A stretch of 5,645 nucleotides of DNA from assembly GCA_934699705.1 (NCBI GenBank), contig CAKUXD010000051.1, positions 1 through 5,645 on the forward strand, read 5' to 3'. Below the pieces are notes generated by a model, which saw nothing but the letters and a program-made list of their open reading frames with translations, was not told where the DNA came from and ran no database searches. The stretch is from an uncultured Candidatus Melainabacteria bacterium. GTDB taxonomy: Bacteria; Cyanobacteriota; Vampirovibrionia; Gastranaerophilales; Gastranaerophilaceae. Below are positions 1 to 5,325 of the stretch, piece by piece; positions within the stretch are counted from its first letter, which is position 1, and each line of letters opens with the position of its first letter. A program made the translations under genes and the position numbers.

Positions 1-168
1 GGTGTATACACTGAAGTTGATGCTTTAACTAAACAATTAAAAGCTATTAAGGCTAGCCACGAAGCAAATGCTCAAGGTCAAGAAGCTACTACTCAACAAG
101 TTGAACAAAAACCTGATTATAGTGCAGAAATCGCAGCTAGAGCATCAAGATATTTAAGAAATAAATAA
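1..168 (+). CDS. C-terminal end of a protein sharing its tail motif with the next gene (partial)
   Basis: The frame is open from the first base to a TAA at 166-168 and gives the last 55 residues of a protein whose start lies outside the window. The visible part begins with a helical, charged stretch (VDALTKQLKAIKASHEAN), continues with a Gln/Glu-rich polar linker, and ends in SAEIAARASRYLRN plus Lys. Almost the same ending (12 of 14 residues identical) closes the complete gene at 313-2265, so the two are likely paralogues or at least share a C-terminal module. No cysteine is present in the visible part. I do not recognise a named family. The tail looks like a short basic amphipathic helix and might serve in export, docking or assembly, which is inference. 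An intrinsic terminator follows 16 bases after the stop, so it probably ends its own transcript. Confidence 0.85.
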   Translation, partial: GVYTEVDALTKQLKAIKASHEANAQGQEATTQQVEQKPDYSAEIAARASRYLRNK

Positions 169-184
169 TTAATAATATGTAATG

Positions 185-217
185 AAAAAGAAGAAAGTTT
201 AAACTTTCTTCTTTTTT
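185..217 (+). terminator. Intrinsic terminator after the partial first gene
   Basis: A perfect 16-bp inverted repeat (185-200 against 201-216) centred on GTTTAAAC ends in a run of seven T. In RNA the central bases would form the loop. The A-rich left arm and T-rich right arm could in principle work on both strands, but only the plus-strand gene ends here. Confidence 0.85.
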
Positions 218-226
218 TATTAACTT

Positions 227-277
227 TTGTAAAAAAAAGTCTTAAAAAATTAAAGAAATTCAACAAAATGCCGACAT
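227..277 (+). promoter_or_regulatory. Sigma-28 (FliA/SigD)-type promoter for the 650-residue gene
   Basis: TAAAGAAA (251-258), 11 bases, then GCCGACAT (270-277). The known consensus for flagellar-type sigma-28 is TAAA, about 15 bases, then GCCGATAA (FliA) or GCCGATAT (SigD), so this site differs from the SigD form at one base of the -10 box and has the correct spacing. TTGTAAA at 227-233 lies 24 bases before the -35 box, and the same arrangement is found before the gene at 5614. Transcription would start near 284, giving a leader of roughly 29 bases with a strong ribosome site. The sigma assignment is inference from sequence only. Confidence 0.75.
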
Positions 278-312
278 GTTACATGTAAAAGGAAATGTGT
301 AAGGAGTTAATT

Positions 313-2265
313 ATGGCAAGAAAAGTTCAAAAACCTGATTTGAATATTACTTTAGAAAATCCTACACAAATTAATGCAAAGAAAATTGCTAATAAAAAAG
401 TTATGGGTATCAGAGTTTTAAACTCTTCTCAAAGAAGCCAAGTTTATCAAGGACGTGATAAAATTAGTGATGCTCAAAGCGAAATTAAAGATTCTCAAAA
501 TCAAATTGATGATACAAATTATGATGTAGATAAAGCTTTTGACCAGGATAAAAAAGCTGATAATAATGAAAAAAAATCAAACGAAAAACAACAAGCTGCT
601 CCTTCTGCTGAAAGTTTAAGCCAAATGTCAGCTGAAATGAATACTTCAGGTGATGCAGGTTTAGAAGAACAAGCAAATTTAGACGAAACATTAGAAACAA
701 TTACTTCAAACTATGAAGATTTAACTGCTCAATCAGAAGAACAATATGCAATTGTTGAAGACGGTAATGAAGAATTAGAAGGCTTGATGGGCGAAATTGA
801 ATCTTTAACTGCTCAAGCTCAAACAATGTCAGAAGAAGATGAAAAACAAAATGGAGTTAATGATGGTACTGGTGTTGGTGCAAATAGTGCTTACACATTA
901 ACAACAGCCGTTGAAGCAGAAGAAGATGCTCAAAAAAATCCACAACCAGTTCCTTCAACAGCAGGTTCTTCTTCAAAAGATGTTACAGCTCAACTAGAAG
1001 AAAAGTCAGCTAGAGCAACTGGATTAAGCGAACTTTTAACAAAAACAAATGATGATTTCATGACAACTACTGATGATGCAACTACTGCAATGACTGATAC
1101 AGAAGCGGCAGCTAATGAATCAGTTGATAATGCAAACTCAGTAAATGATGGTTTACAAACAACAAAAGAATATTTAGGCTATGCATTAGAAATTGGCGAT
1201 ATGACAACTACAATGGGTTTAGTTACTAAAGCTACTGGTGTTGGCTTAACAGCTGCTGGTACTGCATTAGGCACTGCGGGTGCTGGCGTAACTGCAACTG
1301 GTGCAACTGTTACAGGTATTGGCGCAGCATTAACATCAATTGGTGGTCCATTAGTTGCATTATTTGGCGCAGGTACTCCGATTGTTGCTGCAGGTGGTAC
1401 AACTACTGGAGCTGGTTCAGGTACAACTAGTGCAGGTGCAGGTTTAACATCAACAGGTTCTGGTTTAAGAACTGCTGGACAAACAACTCAAAAAATAGGC
1501 CAAGTTACTGAAAAAGTTGGTCAAGGTATAACACTTGGTGCTAACGCAGGTATGATGGGCGTTAATATTGCTGAAGGTAATTGGTTGGGTGCTATTACAA
1601 GCGGTATGTCTGTGGCTGGTCAAGCTTTATCTTTTGCTGGTGGTCTTGGTGAAATGACTGGAAAAATGAGCGAATCTGCTCAAAAAGCTATTTCAACAGC
1701 ATCAAAAGCAGTTTCAGTAGCTCAAAATGGTATTCAATTAGGTGTTGCAATCGACCAAGGTAACTTACAAGGTATGATTACAAGCGGTATTGGTACTGTT
1801 GCATCAGGTATGTCATTTAGCAACAATTCTGGTGTACAAACAGCAACTCAATGGATGGCAGCTGGTTCTCAAGCTGTAAACTTAGGCTTTGCAATTGATT
1901 CTGGTGATACAAAATCAATCCTTAGCTCGGCTTGGGGTACTGTTAATGCAACTGCTTCAGCAGCAGGTGCAGGTGAAAACGGTGGTTTACTTGGTAAAAT
2001 GGGCGTTTCAGAAAAAACTGCAAATACAATTAGCACTGTTGGTTCTGCAATGTCAGGTGCATCTTGGTTATATAACAAAGGCAACCAAATTGCTAATTAC
2101 TCAATTTGGCATGCAGGTAGCAAAGATAAAGGAACTCCTGGTGCTAATGTTAACCAAAACCCAACAACTGATAATGCATCAGCTGATTCAAATTCTCAAA
2201 AAGTTGACAGAAGTGCTGAAATTGCGGCTAGAGCTGGCAAATATTTAAGAAATGCAGGTAAATAA
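313..2265 (+). CDS. Cysteine-free, glycine-rich repeat protein, probably exported or structural (650 aa)
   Basis: The start is placed at 313 because AAGGAG (301-306) sits six bases before it. The upstream in-frame ATG at 295 would put that ribosome site inside the coding region and add six residues including the only cysteine. From 313 the protein is 650 residues with no cysteine and no signal peptide. Residues 1-100 are polar and Gln/Lys/Asp-rich. Residues about 110-180 are strongly acidic and coiled-coil-like. Residues about 308-344 and 360-405 follow a seven-residue pattern, roughly x-[LV]-T-x-x-G-x, flanking a hydrophobic segment (344-362) that might enter a membrane. Three repeats of the form G[VF]xI..G(N/D) start near 416, 477 and 525. 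A polar linker leads to SAEIAARAGKYLRN at 634-647, shared with the gene before it. I do not recognise the family. Absence of cysteine and control by a sigma-28-type promoter fit proteins exported by flagellar-like or similar machinery, which is inference; a tape-measure-like or surface protein is also possible. Confidence 0.9.
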   Translation: MARKVQKPDLNITLENPTQINAKKIANKKVMGIRVLNSSQRSQVYQGRDKISDAQSEIKDSQNQIDDTNYDVDKAFDQDKKADNNEKKSNEKQQAAPSAESLSQMSAEMNTSGDAGLEEQANLDETLETITSNYEDLTAQSEEQYAIVEDGNEELEGLMGEIESLTAQAQTMSEEDEKQNGVNDGTGVGANSAYTLTTAVEAEEDAQKNPQPVPSTAGSSSKDVTAQLEEKSARATGLSELLTKTNDDFMTTTDDATTAMTDTEAAANESVDNANSVNDGLQTTKEYLGYALEIGDMTTTMGLVTKATGVGLTAAGTALGTAGAGVTATGATVTGIGAALTSIGGPLVALFGAGTPIVAAGGTTTGAGSGTTSAGAGLTSTGSGLRTAGQTTQKIGQVTEKVGQGITLGANAGMMGVNIAEGNWLGAITSGMSVAGQALSFAGGLGEMTGKMSESAQKAISTASKAVSVAQNGIQLGVAIDQGNLQGMITSGIGTVASGMSFSNNSGVQTATQWMAAGSQAVNLGFAIDSGDTKSILSSAWGTVNATASAAGAGENGGLLGKMGVSEKTANTISTVGSAMSGASWLYNKGNQIANYSIWHAGSKDKGTPGANVNQNPTTDNASADSNSQKVDRSAEIAARAGKYLRNAGK

Positions 2266-2290
2266 TAAATAGCAAATTTATATTTTGTTT

Positions 2291-2317
2291 AAAAAGCGGG
2301 TTTAGGCTCGCTTTTTT
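2291..2317 (+). terminator. Intrinsic terminator after the 650-residue gene
   Basis: AAAAAGCGGG (2291-2300) pairs with CTCGCTTTTT (2307-2316) through a ten-pair stem containing one G-U, with a six-base loop (TTTAGG) and a T-run of six. It lies 25 bases after the stop codon and separates this gene from the permease that follows. Confidence 0.88.
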
Positions 2318-2336
2318 GTTATTTATCGTAATAAAA

Positions 2337-2365
2337 TTGCATAAAACTTAAATAGTATCTATAAT
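2337..2365 (+). promoter_or_regulatory. Sigma-70-type promoter for the ABC permease, predicting a leaderless mRNA
   Basis: TTGCAT (2337-2342), a 17-base spacer, and a perfect TATAAT (2360-2365). The usual start distance of about seven bases falls on or next to the ATG at 2373. There is no room for a ribosome binding site and none is seen, so translation would be leaderless. Confidence 0.65.
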
Positions 2366-2372
2366 TTATTAT

Positions 2373-3245
2373 ATGTTCAGGTATTATAAGAAATACGCAC
2401 CATATTTATTTTTGTTACCAGCAGGAATAGTCTTGCTAGTGTTTTTCTTTATACCTTTTTTTCAGACTATTTATTTTAGTTTTCTAAGTTATCATAACAA
2501 TATTTACATGCCAGCATATATAGGCTTAGAAAATTATAAAACTCTTTTTCATTCTGCAATATTTTATAAAGTTATGTTTAACACTTTTGTCTATTTGTTT
2601 TTAGCCGTACCAATTTTGGCTATTGTACCACTTTTTATTGCAATTTTGATAAATCAAAAATTAAGATTTTTAACTTTATATAAGATATTGATTTATTTTC
2701 CAGTAATTGTTTCTATTGTAGTTGCGGCAATTGCTTTTAAATGGCTTTATGCACAAACAGGAGTTTTGAACTATTGTTTGCAAATTTTTGGCTTAAATAG
2801 CATAGGTTGGCTTACAGATACAAGATTTTCTTTGATTTCAGTAATTATTGTTACGATTTGGAAGGGAATAGGGTATTACATGATGATTTATTTGGCAGCA
2901 TTAATGAGCGTTCCAAACGAATTATATGAAGCATGTGATATAGATGGTGCAAGTTTTTTACGCAAACACTTAACTGTAACTATACCTCATATTATGCCTA
3001 CAATTGCACTTGTAACAACAATCAGCGCAATTTCAGCCATGAAGGTTTTTGCAGAAATTTATGTTATGACAAAAGGCGGACCATTAAATTCTAGTAAAAC
3101 AATTGTTTATTATATTTACGAACGAGCATTCGAAAACCTTGATTTAGGTTATGCTTCAGCGCTTGCCGTAGTTTTATTGGTGATAGTTATGGCATTTTCT
3201 TTAGTGAATATTTTGTTCTTTGAAAAGAATAAATATCAGGTATAG
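2373..3245 (+). CDS. ABC sugar-type transporter permease, MalF/UgpA family (290 aa)
   Basis: This is an integral inner-membrane subunit of a binding-protein-dependent importer. Hydrophobic segments lie near residues 11-31, 71-92, 102-124, 153-177, 207-226 and 263-283, the usual six for this family, and the length is typical. The cytoplasmic EAA loop that contacts the ATPase is at 185-213: YEACDIDGAS followed by the conserved I-P-x-x-M-P, with Cys where the second Ala of EAA is common. The segment TKGGPLNSSKTIVYYIYERAF followed by GYASALAVVL is characteristic of the carbohydrate (CUT1) branch. The substrate cannot be read from the sequence; sugars or glycerol-phosphate are typical. No second permease, binding protein or ATPase gene is adjacent: a terminated gene lies before it and a tRNA locus after it, so its partners must be elsewhere. 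There is no Shine-Dalgarno site, but a TATAAT ends seven bases before the start. No clear terminator follows. Confidence 0.93.
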   Translation: MFRYYKKYAPYLFLLPAGIVLLVFFFIPFFQTIYFSFLSYHNNIYMPAYIGLENYKTLFHSAIFYKVMFNTFVYLFLAVPILAIVPLFIAILINQKLRFLTLYKILIYFPVIVSIVVAAIAFKWLYAQTGVLNYCLQIFGLNSIGWLTDTRFSLISVIIVTIWKGIGYYMMIYLAALMSVPNELYEACDIDGASFLRKHLTVTIPHIMPTIALVTTISAISAMKVFAEIYVMTKGGPLNSSKTIVYYIYERAFENLDLGYASALAVVLLVIVMAFSLVNILFFEKNKYQV

Positions 3246-3248
3246 TCA

Positions 3249-3277
3249 TTGACAAACTAGAAATTTTGAGTTATCTT
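3249..3277 (+). promoter_or_regulatory. Candidate sigma-70 promoter for the repeat/tRNA-Leu locus
   Basis: A perfect TTGACA (3249-3254) is followed after 17 bases by TATCTT (3272-3277, four of six). The predicted start, about seven bases on, coincides with the first base of the first 116-bp repeat (3284). A transcript from here would contain both repeat units and tRNA-Leu. It begins four bases after the permease stop codon. Confidence 0.55.
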
Positions 3278-3283
3278 AAACTT

Positions 3284-3399
3284 ACATTGATAATTAAATA
3301 AAAACTAATGGGCCTGTGGCACTCTGCCGAGAAAATGATTAATAATCATTTTCGAGAGGTGGTAGACGCACTTAATACATGCTCAAAAGTTGAAAAAAA
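3284..3399 (+). repeat. 116-bp tandem unit 1: truncated tRNA-Leu copy with a hairpin in the D-arm
   Basis: The first 26 bases match the leader just before the real tRNA-Leu at 3542. GGGCCTGTGGC (3310-3320) then equals the first 11 bases of that tRNA, and GGTAGACGCACT (3361-3372) equals its D-arm 3' side. Between them the six bases of the true D-loop are replaced by 40 bases that form a hairpin: a ten-pair stem 3331-3340 with 3344-3353 and a three-base loop, extended by CTCT/AGAG (3322-3325 with 3355-3358). After the D-arm the similarity stops; 27 unrelated AT-rich bases replace the anticodon, variable and T arms. The unit therefore cannot be a functional tRNA. It may be a pseudogene array, an integration scar, or a structured RNA. 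Confidence 0.9.
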
Positions 3400-3515
3400 A
3401 CATTGATAATTAAATAAAAACTAATGGGCCTGTGGCACTCTGCCGAAAAAATGATTAATAATCATTTTTGAGAGGTGGTAGACGCACTTAATACATGCTC
3501 AAAAGTTGAAAAAAT
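3400..3515 (+). repeat. 116-bp tandem unit 2: near-identical truncated tRNA-Leu copy
   Basis: It is identical to unit 1 at 113 of 116 positions by direct alignment. The differences are G to A (3331 versus 3447), C to T (3353 versus 3469), and the last base, A to T. The first two are partners in the hairpin stem, so pairing is kept. The next phase of the repeat starts at 3516 and runs into the intact tRNA-Leu, so the real gene is the third, divergent member of the array. Confidence 0.9.
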
Positions 3516-3541
3516 ACATTGATAATTAAATAAAAACTAAT
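3516..3541 (+). promoter_or_regulatory. tRNA-Leu leader, third copy of the repeat's first 26 bases
   Basis: Identical to 3284-3309 and 3400-3425. It contains GATAAT (3521-3526), one base from a -10 box, 15 bases before the tRNA, but no good -35 at the normal distance. It may be a weak local promoter or only processed leader; each repeat unit carries the same sequence. Confidence 0.4.
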
Positions 3542-3626
3542 GGGCCTGTGGCGAAATTGGTAGACGCACTAGACTTAGGATCTAGCGCAGCGATGTGTGA
3601 GAGTTCGAGTCTCTCCGGGCCCACCA
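3542..3626 (+). tRNA. tRNA-Leu (UAG anticodon)
   Basis: Class II tRNA of 85 bases with encoded CCA (3624-3626). The acceptor is GGGCCTG (3542-3548) with CGGGCCC (3616-3622), one G-U pair. The D-arm has normal G18-G19. The anticodon stem is CTAGA/TCTAG around the loop CTTAGGA, with TAG at 3576-3578. A long variable arm, as in leucine tRNAs, is followed by a T-arm GAGAG-TTCGAGT-CTCTC. Discriminator A fits leucine identity. It should read CUN, chiefly CUA. It is preceded by two truncated copies of its own 5' part and followed by a strong terminator. Confidence 0.97.
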
Positions 3627-3630
3627 TTTT

Positions 3631-3655
3631 AGGGCTTCTTCGGAAGTCCTTTTTT
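3631..3655 (+). terminator. Intrinsic terminator after tRNA-Leu with a C(UUCG)G loop
   Basis: AGGGCTTC (3631-3638) pairs with GAAGTCCT (3643-3650), eight pairs with one G-U. The loop is the very stable TTCG closed by C-G, and a run of six T follows. The PilZ gene starts only 11 bases further on, so its mRNA must either come from readthrough of this hairpin or from a start site inside the tRNA region. Confidence 0.9.
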
Positions 3656-3666
3656 ATAGGTGAATT

Positions 3667-4299
3667 ATGGCAGATATTTTTGAAGAGTATAAAAATTTAA
3701 AATCGTTTGAAGTCGAGTTTTTTGACGATGTTTATATGCACAGAATTATGTGTAAGATTAAAAATATTGAGCCAGAGAAGATGTTAATAATTTCTGAAAA
3801 CGCAAAAACTGGCGATGTTAAACCAAAGGTTGGCGACAGTTTAACTTTGAATGTTTATTCTGAAAATGGTATTTATAATTCAATCTCAAAAGTTTTAGAA
3901 GTTAATGATGACGGTGTAAATACGACATATTCTATTTCTTATCCATCGCAAAATAAGGTAACTCAACGCAGAGAATATTTTAGAGCAGATTTACATATTC
4001 CGTTTAAAATGATTGTTAAAAGAGCTGATAAAGAAGATATTTTATTTGGTGAAACATTAAACATTTGCGGAAAAGGTATTTGCATTAAGAATTCAAAGCC
4101 GTTTTTGCCCTATGAGTCAATTAATGTTTTGTTAACGTTTAAAAACAGAGAAATTTCTACAAAAGCTGAATATGTTTATACAAGAACCTCTGTTGAAGAA
4201 GGTCGCCCTATGTTTCAGCATGCTTTTATGTTAACGACAATAAATCAAGCTGATATTGATTTTATTGTTGGACAATGCTTCTTATACCAATTATCATAA
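3667..4299 (+). CDS. PilZ-domain protein, YcgR-like c-di-GMP receptor (210 aa)
   Basis: Probably a cytoplasmic receptor for the second messenger c-di-GMP. Residues about 1-95 are a beta-rich N-terminal domain like the one before PilZ in YcgR-type flagellar brakes. The PilZ domain follows: RREYFR at 101-106 gives the RxxxR ligand motif (R102, R106). The second motif, normally [DN]xSxxG, reads N132-I-C134-G-K-G137, with Cys in place of Ser. The final 30 residues (FQHAFML.. to the end) match the usual PilZ C-terminal strand and helix. Length is usual for a two-domain protein. The start has AGGTGA at 3658-3663, rather close to the ATG. It lies directly behind the tRNA-Leu terminator with no space for an ordinary promoter. 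A role in motility or surface behaviour is inferred from the family and from nearby sigma-28-type promoters; no flagellar gene is in the window. Confidence 0.85.
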   Translation: MADIFEEYKNLKSFEVEFFDDVYMHRIMCKIKNIEPEKMLIISENAKTGDVKPKVGDSLTLNVYSENGIYNSISKVLEVNDDGVNTTYSISYPSQNKVTQRREYFRADLHIPFKMIVKRADKEDILFGETLNICGKGICIKNSKPFLPYESINVLLTFKNREISTKAEYVYTRTSVEEGRPMFQHAFMLTTINQADIDFIVGQCFLYQLS

Positions 4300-4316
4300 C
4301 ATTTTTAGTCTGATTT

Positions 4317-4351
4317 TTGACTTTCCATTAAATATCACTAATATATTAGTG
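4317..4351 (+). promoter_or_regulatory. Candidate promoter overlapped by a 16-bp palindrome
   Basis: CACTAATATATTAGTG (4336-4351) is a perfect 16-bp palindrome. It contains TATATT (4342-4347, five of six for a -10 box), with TTGACT (4317-4322) 19 bases upstream, a spacer two bases longer than ideal. This is the layout of an operator covering a promoter of the small gene at 4383. There is no T-run after the palindrome, so it is unlikely to be a terminator. Confidence 0.45.
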
Positions 4352-4382
4352 TAGATGATAAAAATGGTACATAGGATAGCGT

Positions 4383-4643
4383 ATGAAATTATTTGAAAGA
4401 TTAAGATTATTAGAAGGTCAGTACATGTTTATAAAATGGATTGGCGGAAATGATTATGCAAAATTAGTAAAATCTGGTGAGGATTATTACGAATTTAATA
4501 TTATAGACATAGAAACAATGGAGTATCGTGAAACGGTTATAATCCAGCACAATATGTTAATTGAGGTTACATTTGGTGGGCCAGATGTGCAAAGGGTTTT
4601 AGCGGAAGTATCCTCGCAGTTGCCCTCTGTTTATGGGGATTAA
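4383..4643 (+). CDS. Small conserved-looking protein of unknown function (86 aa)
   Basis: A short open frame with a good start: AGGA at 4373-4376, six bases before the ATG. It has one N-terminal helix (KLFERLRLLEG) followed by alternating strand-like segments (YMFIKWI, YAKLVKS, DYYEFNIID, RETVIIQ, MLIEVTF) and a polar tail. Five short strands after one helix recall small beta-barrel folds such as Sm-like or SH3-like domains, but this is only a pattern impression; I do not recognise the family and no RNA-binding motif is evident. No membrane segment or signal peptide is present. It follows the PilZ gene by 83 bases, in which a palindrome and promoter-like elements are found, so it is probably transcribed separately. 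Its stop codon touches that of the convergent gene on the other strand. Confidence 0.75.
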   Translation: MKLFERLRLLEGQYMFIKWIGGNDYAKLVKSGEDYYEFNIIDIETMEYRETVIIQHNMLIEVTFGGPDVQRVLAEVSSQLPSVYGD

Positions 4644-5285
4644 TTAAATATTAAAACTTTTTCTACTACCCTCTTCGTGGTAAACAGTTCCACCGCAAAT
4701 CGCTTCTGATACAGTTAGTGCAAATTCTCTGCCAGCGTCAATTTGCGCGAGTAAAAATTCTTTATTTGCTCTATGTTTTAGTTTAAAAATTGCGCTTTGC
4801 ATTTTATTTTCAGGAACAAAAAGAGATGCAATTTCATTATCTAGTAAAATTGCCATTTCTTCATCGGGATTTTTAGCTTGCTTGATTAATTCAAAATAAT
4901 CGCCTTTTATCGCCATAATTCTACCTGAGAACAGAGCAGATTCTTTTTCTCTGAATAAAGCTTGAGGTTTGAAGTTACAACGCATTGTAAAACTGAATTG
5001 TTGCCAAAATATATTAACTACAATAGCTGGCACCTTAGGTTCAATTTTTTTCCAAATGTTTTCTGTTGCAACACCTCGAGAGGCAAAAGATTGTCTTAAA
5101 TTGTCAACCAAATCATTTAAAGCTGATGCCATGTGAGCAAATATTTCGCTTGTATTTTCGTTAGAATGTTGATAATCACAAAATTGCTTGTACATGTGCG
5201 CAGAAATTAAGGAAACTCTCTCTTTGATTATTGGAGAATTTCTTAAAGAATCTGAATTATCAAAATTGTTAAAACCGTTACTCAT
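4644..5285 (-). CDS. Protein of unknown function, mostly helical, cytoplasmic (213 aa)
   Basis: An intact minus-strand frame begins with ATG at 5285-5283 and ends with TAA at 4646-4644. No signal peptide or clear membrane span is seen. The first 20 residues are polar and Asn/Ser-rich. The rest is predicted by eye to be mainly alpha-helical, with a charged middle (KPQALFREKESALFSGRIMA, about 106-125) and a basic-helical C-terminal part (KLKHRANKEFLLAQIDAG, about 168-185) ending in a polar tail. Two-residue changes in phase, balanced composition and length support a real gene, but I recognise no domain. No Shine-Dalgarno site precedes the start; M31 is an alternative start without better support. 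A TATAAT lies 40 bases upstream on the same strand. It faces the 86-residue gene tail to tail with no bases between, and a tRNA-Arg gene lies upstream in the same direction. Confidence 0.75.
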   Translation of the reverse strand: MSNGFNNFDNSDSLRNSPIIKERVSLISAHMYKQFCDYQHSNENTSEIFAHMASALNDLVDNLRQSFASRGVATENIWKKIEPKVPAIVVNIFWQQFSFTMRCNFKPQALFREKESALFSGRIMAIKGDYFELIKQAKNPDEEMAILLDNEIASLFVPENKMQSAIFKLKHRANKEFLLAQIDAGREFALTVSEAICGGTVYHEEGSRKSFNI

Positions 5286-5325
5286 TACTACTATAAATTT
5301 AATACAAACATGCTTTTACGTAAAC

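Noticed and set aside
295..312. Start of the 650-residue gene at the upstream ATG (295)
   Set aside because: AAGGAG at 301-306 would then be inside the coding region; it is ideally placed for the ATG at 313.
485..2084. Two minus-strand frames of 71 codons (485-700 and 1869-2084)
   Set aside because: They are antisense to the 650-residue gene, without promoter or ribosome site.
1889..2248. Open frame of 119 codons on the plus strand inside the 650-residue gene
   Set aside because: It overlaps a well-supported gene in another frame and has Leu/Gln-rich composition expected from frame-shifted low-complexity sequence.
3326..3330. GCCGA in the repeat units as another sigma-28 -10 box
   Set aside because: The nearest TAAA lies 23 bases upstream instead of about 15, and the bases belong to the hairpin insert.
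3308..3406. A 32-codon open frame through repeat unit 1
   Set aside because: It has no ribosome site, and in unit 2 the base change at 3469 turns CGA into TGA after 15 codons, so coding is not conserved whereas hairpin pairing is.
3284..3541. CRISPR array or phage-type attachment array
   Set aside because: Units of 116 bp are almost identical throughout, with no spacers. No integrase or cas gene is in the window, so attachment scars remain only a hypothesis.
4302..4325. Terminator after the PilZ gene
   Set aside because: AGTC/GACT gives only four pairs around an eight-base loop, with only three T after it.
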